From assembly GCA_020631735.1 (NCBI GenBank), contig CM036160.1, positions 114,186,680 through 114,250,679 of the forward strand: DNA of 64,000 bases. Direction: 5' to 3'. Shown in pieces: positions 60,401-64,000 of the stretch; positions within the stretch are counted from its first letter, which is position 1, and each line of letters starts with the position of its first letter. The DNA is from Saccharum officinarum (Eukaryota; Streptophyta; Magnoliopsida; Poales; Poaceae). A model generated the notes under the pieces. That model was not told the DNA's origin, made no database searches, and was given only the letters and a program-made list of their open reading frames with translations. A program made the translations under genes and the position numbers.

Positions 60401-61601
60401 GTATCTACAAGCTCTCCAACTACATCACATTGCTTCATGTCACAAGGTGACACTAAGGTATCTAATGCAAATGTGATTGATCTTGATTCATACGAGGAGC
60501 TTCTAGATAGATATGGTTGCATGATCAAAGCTTTAGAAAAGAGATGGCTAAAACCAAGAAATTAAAAAATGAAAACTGTGTTCTAAAGAACACATGTGAA
60601 CAACGAGAACATCTACTTTATGTTACTACTTGTTCACATAAGGAGCTAAAATTGGCTCATGAGGAACTTAGTGTTACTCATGATAACTTAGTACAAGACC
60701 ATGCTTTTCTTACTAAAGAGCTTTCCAATGGAAAAACTAAAACTAGTGAGAGCTCATCACATGGGCCAATTGATCAATCACATATTGTTGCTAACCCTTG
60801 TGACGTAGGCAAGCAACATGTATCCACCTCTTGTGATGATTTATTAGCTATGATATGTTCTTCACATATAGATGCTTGTTCTATTTCTATGTCTTGTGAG
60901 ACTAACATTTTGAAAGAGAACATTGAGCTCAAAAGTGAAATGAAGAATTTGAGCAACAAGTTAGAGAGGTGCTACAACTCTCAAGTCACCTTTGAGCATA
61001 TATTGAACAACAAAAGAAGCTATGGTGACATGAATAGCATTGGCTTCAACAAGATCAAGATCAAGGGCAAGAGATGGGGCAAGAAAAGATATAAAAGAGA
61101 GATGAAGAAGAAAGAACAAGAGAAGCTCTCTCATTTCATGTGCTTCAAATGCCATAAAGTGGGACATCTTGCAAATGGTTGCCCCAATGAAGAAAACCTC
61201 AAGTTGAGTAACCTTGTTAGTTACATTGTTTAATTTGTGTAGCTAAGTGATTTGCGCTCTCTAATTTGGCTTGTGTAGTCTTGTTATTAAGCATTCTAGT
61301 GAATTTAGGAGCTTTGTGCTTTTGCTTACTAGATTATGTAGGAGCTCTCTCGGTTGCTAGAAGTACTAGTTGCATAGGTTTGTGTGACCTTGCAAGCTAG
61401 GTTTGATAGGTGAGCTCTAGCTAGCTCGACACCTTTATTGCCTATTTAGGATCTTTGTAAGGTGCTTGAAACTTAGATAGAGGGGTGTAATCTTTGACTA
61501 GACCGATAGTTTTAATTCCGCACTTGTATCGGTTAGCCCGCACGATTAAGTTTTAGAAATAATTATTCACCCCTCCTCTAGTCCTCCATCTTGACCCTAC
61601 A
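57440..61601 (+). mobile_element. Deleted second-family Copia element: LTR, gag, partial LTR
   Basis: LTR starts TGAAAGGTCCTTGTTTGG at 57440 and runs to about 59816. It shares CCGGACGC motifs with the other Copia family. A broken gag follows (59855-61233). Gag then passes directly into the 3' part of an LTR: from TTGAGTAACC at about 61203, the sequence follows 59450-59815 and ends ACCCTACA at 61601. That end is followed by TGGTATCAGCC, a primer-binding-site sequence, at 61604-61614. All of pol is missing. The first LTR has lost its own terminal bases and primer site. Confidence 0.8.
59855..61233 (+). pseudogene. Copia gag remnant
   Basis: Starts MANYGLDVECPHIFYG, includes KMTAHEIW-like sequence (DMKTAHEIWSYLNEKYG) and acidic repeats, then a coiled-coil segment and a CCHC knuckle CFKCHKVGHLANGC near 61139-61180. 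In-frame stops are TAG at 59927 and TGA at 60257, and the frame shifts near 60520. The last residues come from LTR sequence. Confidence 0.82.
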
Positions 61602-61614
61602 AGTGGTATCAGCC

Positions 61615-62331
61615 GACACAATTAATTTTAAAAAGGACTACGGATATCAAAAAGTTACCTCTCCCTCCTATTCTCTCTCCTCTCTCTCTCTCCCTATGTT
61701 AGCCTAGGATCTAAATAGGTATTGGGTAACAACTAGTTGGCTATTTTTTAGCCATAGCTAATATAGTTCTACTCCATCCAAACATATCTTTATTCAAACC
61801 AACGATTTTTGTGTATGATTTTTTCCCTAAAAATATTAAAGCAATTTGTACTATCTAATAATCATATAGGTTTATAAAATGGTCAAATTGTAATTTCGGA
61901 GGCCATGTCATTCGAACCCGCACCTTATAAAATGGAATGGAGAGAATACTTCTCATTTATTTGTTAATTTATATTTATGAATTACGGATGCAGACACTCA
62001 TACATATACACACCCTGCCCTGTATAAATGTACGCATACACACTCTATTCCTATGAGCACTTTTGAGAGACCGACAAAACCGTGAACCAAAGATCTTTAG
62101 ATTTGGAAACGAAGTCACCATATTGGTATGCTGTTGACGGACACGTCACATACCACTGAAAGAACAACGTCACTTGAGCATGTATACTAGGAAATTGCAT
62201 GGCAAAATATTATTTTCTAAAGCATGGATTTTTAGATGCTTTGTTAAGAAGATTGCTTTTTAATATTATCAGTATGCTGCTATGCCAGTTAGCGCGTTAG
62301 CACGGAGTAATTAGTGAAGATTGACTTCTAA
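61615..62331. other. Intergenic, no gene recognised
   Basis: AT-rich DNA. The piece 61690-61800 (CTAAATAGGTATTGGGTAACAAC onward) resembles the MITE-like DNA at 42138-42262 (AACAACTAGTT). No coding signal. Confidence 0.35.
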
Positions 62332-62504
62332 GGCCGGTCTTAATGAAAGTTTTATAGCTCTGTTTCCAAGACTCTCTGTTATTGGAAACAGTGTAAACAA
62401 GTTTAACTCATTTCATCCTATTAAACTATTTTCATCTCTCTCTTCATTTAAACTATGCAACATCAGCTTATTTAATGCGCATAAAACTTCCATTGCGACT
62501 GGCC
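62332..62504. mobile_element. Tourist-like MITE with TAA duplication
   Basis: Ends GGCCGGTCTTAATG and CATTGCGACTGGCC are inverted repeats with few mismatches. TAA is present on both sides (62329-62331 and 62505-62507). Confidence 0.8.
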
Positions 62505-62866
62505 TAATCCTTTGAACTGGTTTTGAATACATTAATTTGTTATGGTGTCAATACAATATTTTTAAGATCTATTTGAAAATTTATAATTTTTGAAGATCCG
62601 TAAGTTCTTTGTTTTTTATTGATAAAAAAGATTCAGACAGAAAAAAAAAGCCATGCAAGAATTGAGATAGCGTTCTGAAGTTTTTCAGGTGTATGGATCC
62701 TTCGGCTAAAGTTTAGCCCGGATCAAATCGAATGTTTAGATATCAATTAGGGAGATTTAAGATAAGCTAATTATAAGACTAGTTCCATAAACCATGACTA
62801 ATTGTGTCTGTCGTTCAATCATTAGCATATTTTATCTGTATATGTATGGAGGTTCAGCACTTCTAA

Positions 62867-63748
62867 GACTACCTGCAGTGGATACTCTAAAGTTTTAGAC
62901 TGAGTGCACCGGCGTCCGGTATCACCTACTGGAGGATCACATGCCGTAAAAATCAGTCGCAGCGGAGGCCGGTATCATCTACTGTAAAATCTCTGATCCG
63001 CTCTGATCCGCTATAGATAGAGGAGGTACCGGAGTCCGGTACCGCGCGCGCCAGCGAGAGCATGAGCACAAGCAGAGAGAGAGTGTCTAGAAGAGCGTGT
63101 CCAACTTTTTTTTCATATAAAAAATGTTATAACTCACAAACTAAAACACCAAATTAAATTCCGATTGCACCATTAAATTCGTTTCAATAAATTCTTCAAA
63201 ATAAGATCTCACATAGATATATTTAGATAAAATAACGAGTGGGCCCTACAGTGGATAGAGGATGATATAGAGGATGGATGGGTGCGGGAGAATTGAGTAT
63301 AGATGAGAGAATCTTGCTGACTAGGACATATAGAGGATGAATATAGAGGACCATGAGTGCGGATAGCCTTAGAGTATGAATATAGAGTAAAAACTGCTGC
63401 ACTAGCTACTTTAAAACGATACTCTATTCTTTTCTCTCACTCTATATTTAGAGTAGTACAGTGCTTACTCTATAGTGTGCAGTGATGGGCCCCACTAGCT
63501 AAACAAAGGAAAAAATGCTATAACTCACAAACCAAAAATCCAAATTAAATTTCGATTGCACCATTAAATTCGTCTCAATAAATCCTTCAAAACTAGATCA
63601 CACATGGATATATTTAGATAAAGTGACAAGTGGATCCTACAGTGGATAGAATGGATAGAGGATGATATAGAGAATGGATGAGTGCGAGAGAATTGAGTAT
63701 AGAGGAGAGAATCTTGCTGACTAAAACGTATAGAGGATGAATATAAAG
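62867..63748. mobile_element. Outer Tourist-like MITE, interrupted and right-truncated
   Basis: Starts GACTACCTGCAGTGGATACTC after TAA. Interrupted at 62898 by a related MITE, it resumes at 63372 and follows the family sequence to about 63748, where GAATATAAAGG turns into unrelated DNA before the expected terminal repeat. Confidence 0.75.
62898..63368. mobile_element. Inner Tourist-like MITE nested in the outer one
   Basis: Ends GACTGAGTGCACC and GTGCGGATAGCC. TTA is duplicated on both sides (62895-62897 and 63369-63371). Removing it restores the family sequence GTTTTAGAGTATGAATATAG of the outer element. Confidence 0.85.
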
Positions 63749-64000
63749 GTCAACATGTCGGCCATACAGTAGCCGACAAGAGCTAGCACACCTTACGTCC
63801 CAAACAGATTGGCTTCCTGTCCTATGTGGATATACAAATCGGCACTGAGGAAGCCGACAGCTTCACTGAGGAAGCCGACAGCTTCTACTCGGCGCTGAGA
63901 ACGCCGATAGGCCTCTTATCGGCACCCAGGAAGCCGATATCCGTCTATATCTGCAGTTTAGGTATTCTGCCATCTAGTTTTACAATTTTCTATAAAAAAT
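63749..64000. repeat. Short GCCGACAGCTTC repeat region at the right edge
   Basis: Two tandem 21-bp units ACTGAGGAAGCCGACAGCTTC (63845-63886), followed by looser ATCGGC/GCCGAT units about 25-30 bp apart to 63950. The motif GAAGC...GCTTC can pair with itself. It continues beyond the window or belongs to an unrecognised element. Confidence 0.5.

Noticed and set aside
63845..63950. CRISPR-like spaced repeats
   Set aside because: Plant nuclear DNA, only two exact units without unique spacers of uniform length.

Overview
This is plant nuclear DNA. Genes have many spliced introns, the two mitochondrial and chromatin genes are plant-like, and the spaces between genes are filled with nested MITEs, a SINE, Copia LTR elements and a large Mutator-like element (MULE). 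The proteins and repeat families suggest a grass, most likely an Andropogoneae such as sugarcane, Miscanthus or sorghum. That placement is inferred and could not be checked by a search.

Layout. (1) 1-7607, minus strand: the 5' part (13 exons, 1109 codons, running off the left edge) of a TRRAP/Tra1 homologue, the PI3K-like scaffold of SAGA and NuA4. One intron holds a Stowaway MITE with a SINE inside it, and another intron starts with GC instead of GT. (2) 7921-16929: a 9.0-kb MULE flanked by a perfect 9-bp target duplication, inserted about 10 bp upstream of the presumed TRA1 TATA box. It carries a decayed MuDR-type transposase, a plant-mobile-domain (PMD) gene with one stop, a GRF zinc-finger gene, and an uncharacterised gene reading inward from the right end. 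Its long terminal inverted repeats are packed with TTGGCGCCAA palindromes. (3) 16939-22950: displaced TRA1 upstream DNA, MITEs and a solo Copia LTR. (4) 22958-33412: three host genes: a DMP/DUF679 membrane protein (+), the complex I 51-kDa subunit (NDUFV1, +), and a DNase I-like EEP-family protein (-) convergent with it. (5) 35669-58478: a rearranged Copia locus. A solo LTR with intact CAAGG target duplication and about 4.9 kb of its right flank is followed, through two microhomology junctions, by a copy of the same insertion that still has its internal region, right LTR, CAAGG and flank. Two blocks of about 7.1 kb are therefore almost identical. (6) 57440-64000: a second, opposite-strand Copia element reduced to LTR, gag and part of an LTR, then nested Tourist-like MITEs and a short repeat array.

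The host genes are unrelated housekeeping or membrane genes and form no operon or pathway. The most unusual parts are the multi-gene MULE at the TRA1 promoter and the solo/full LTR duplication. The duplication may be a real replication-based rearrangement or two haplotypes joined during assembly.
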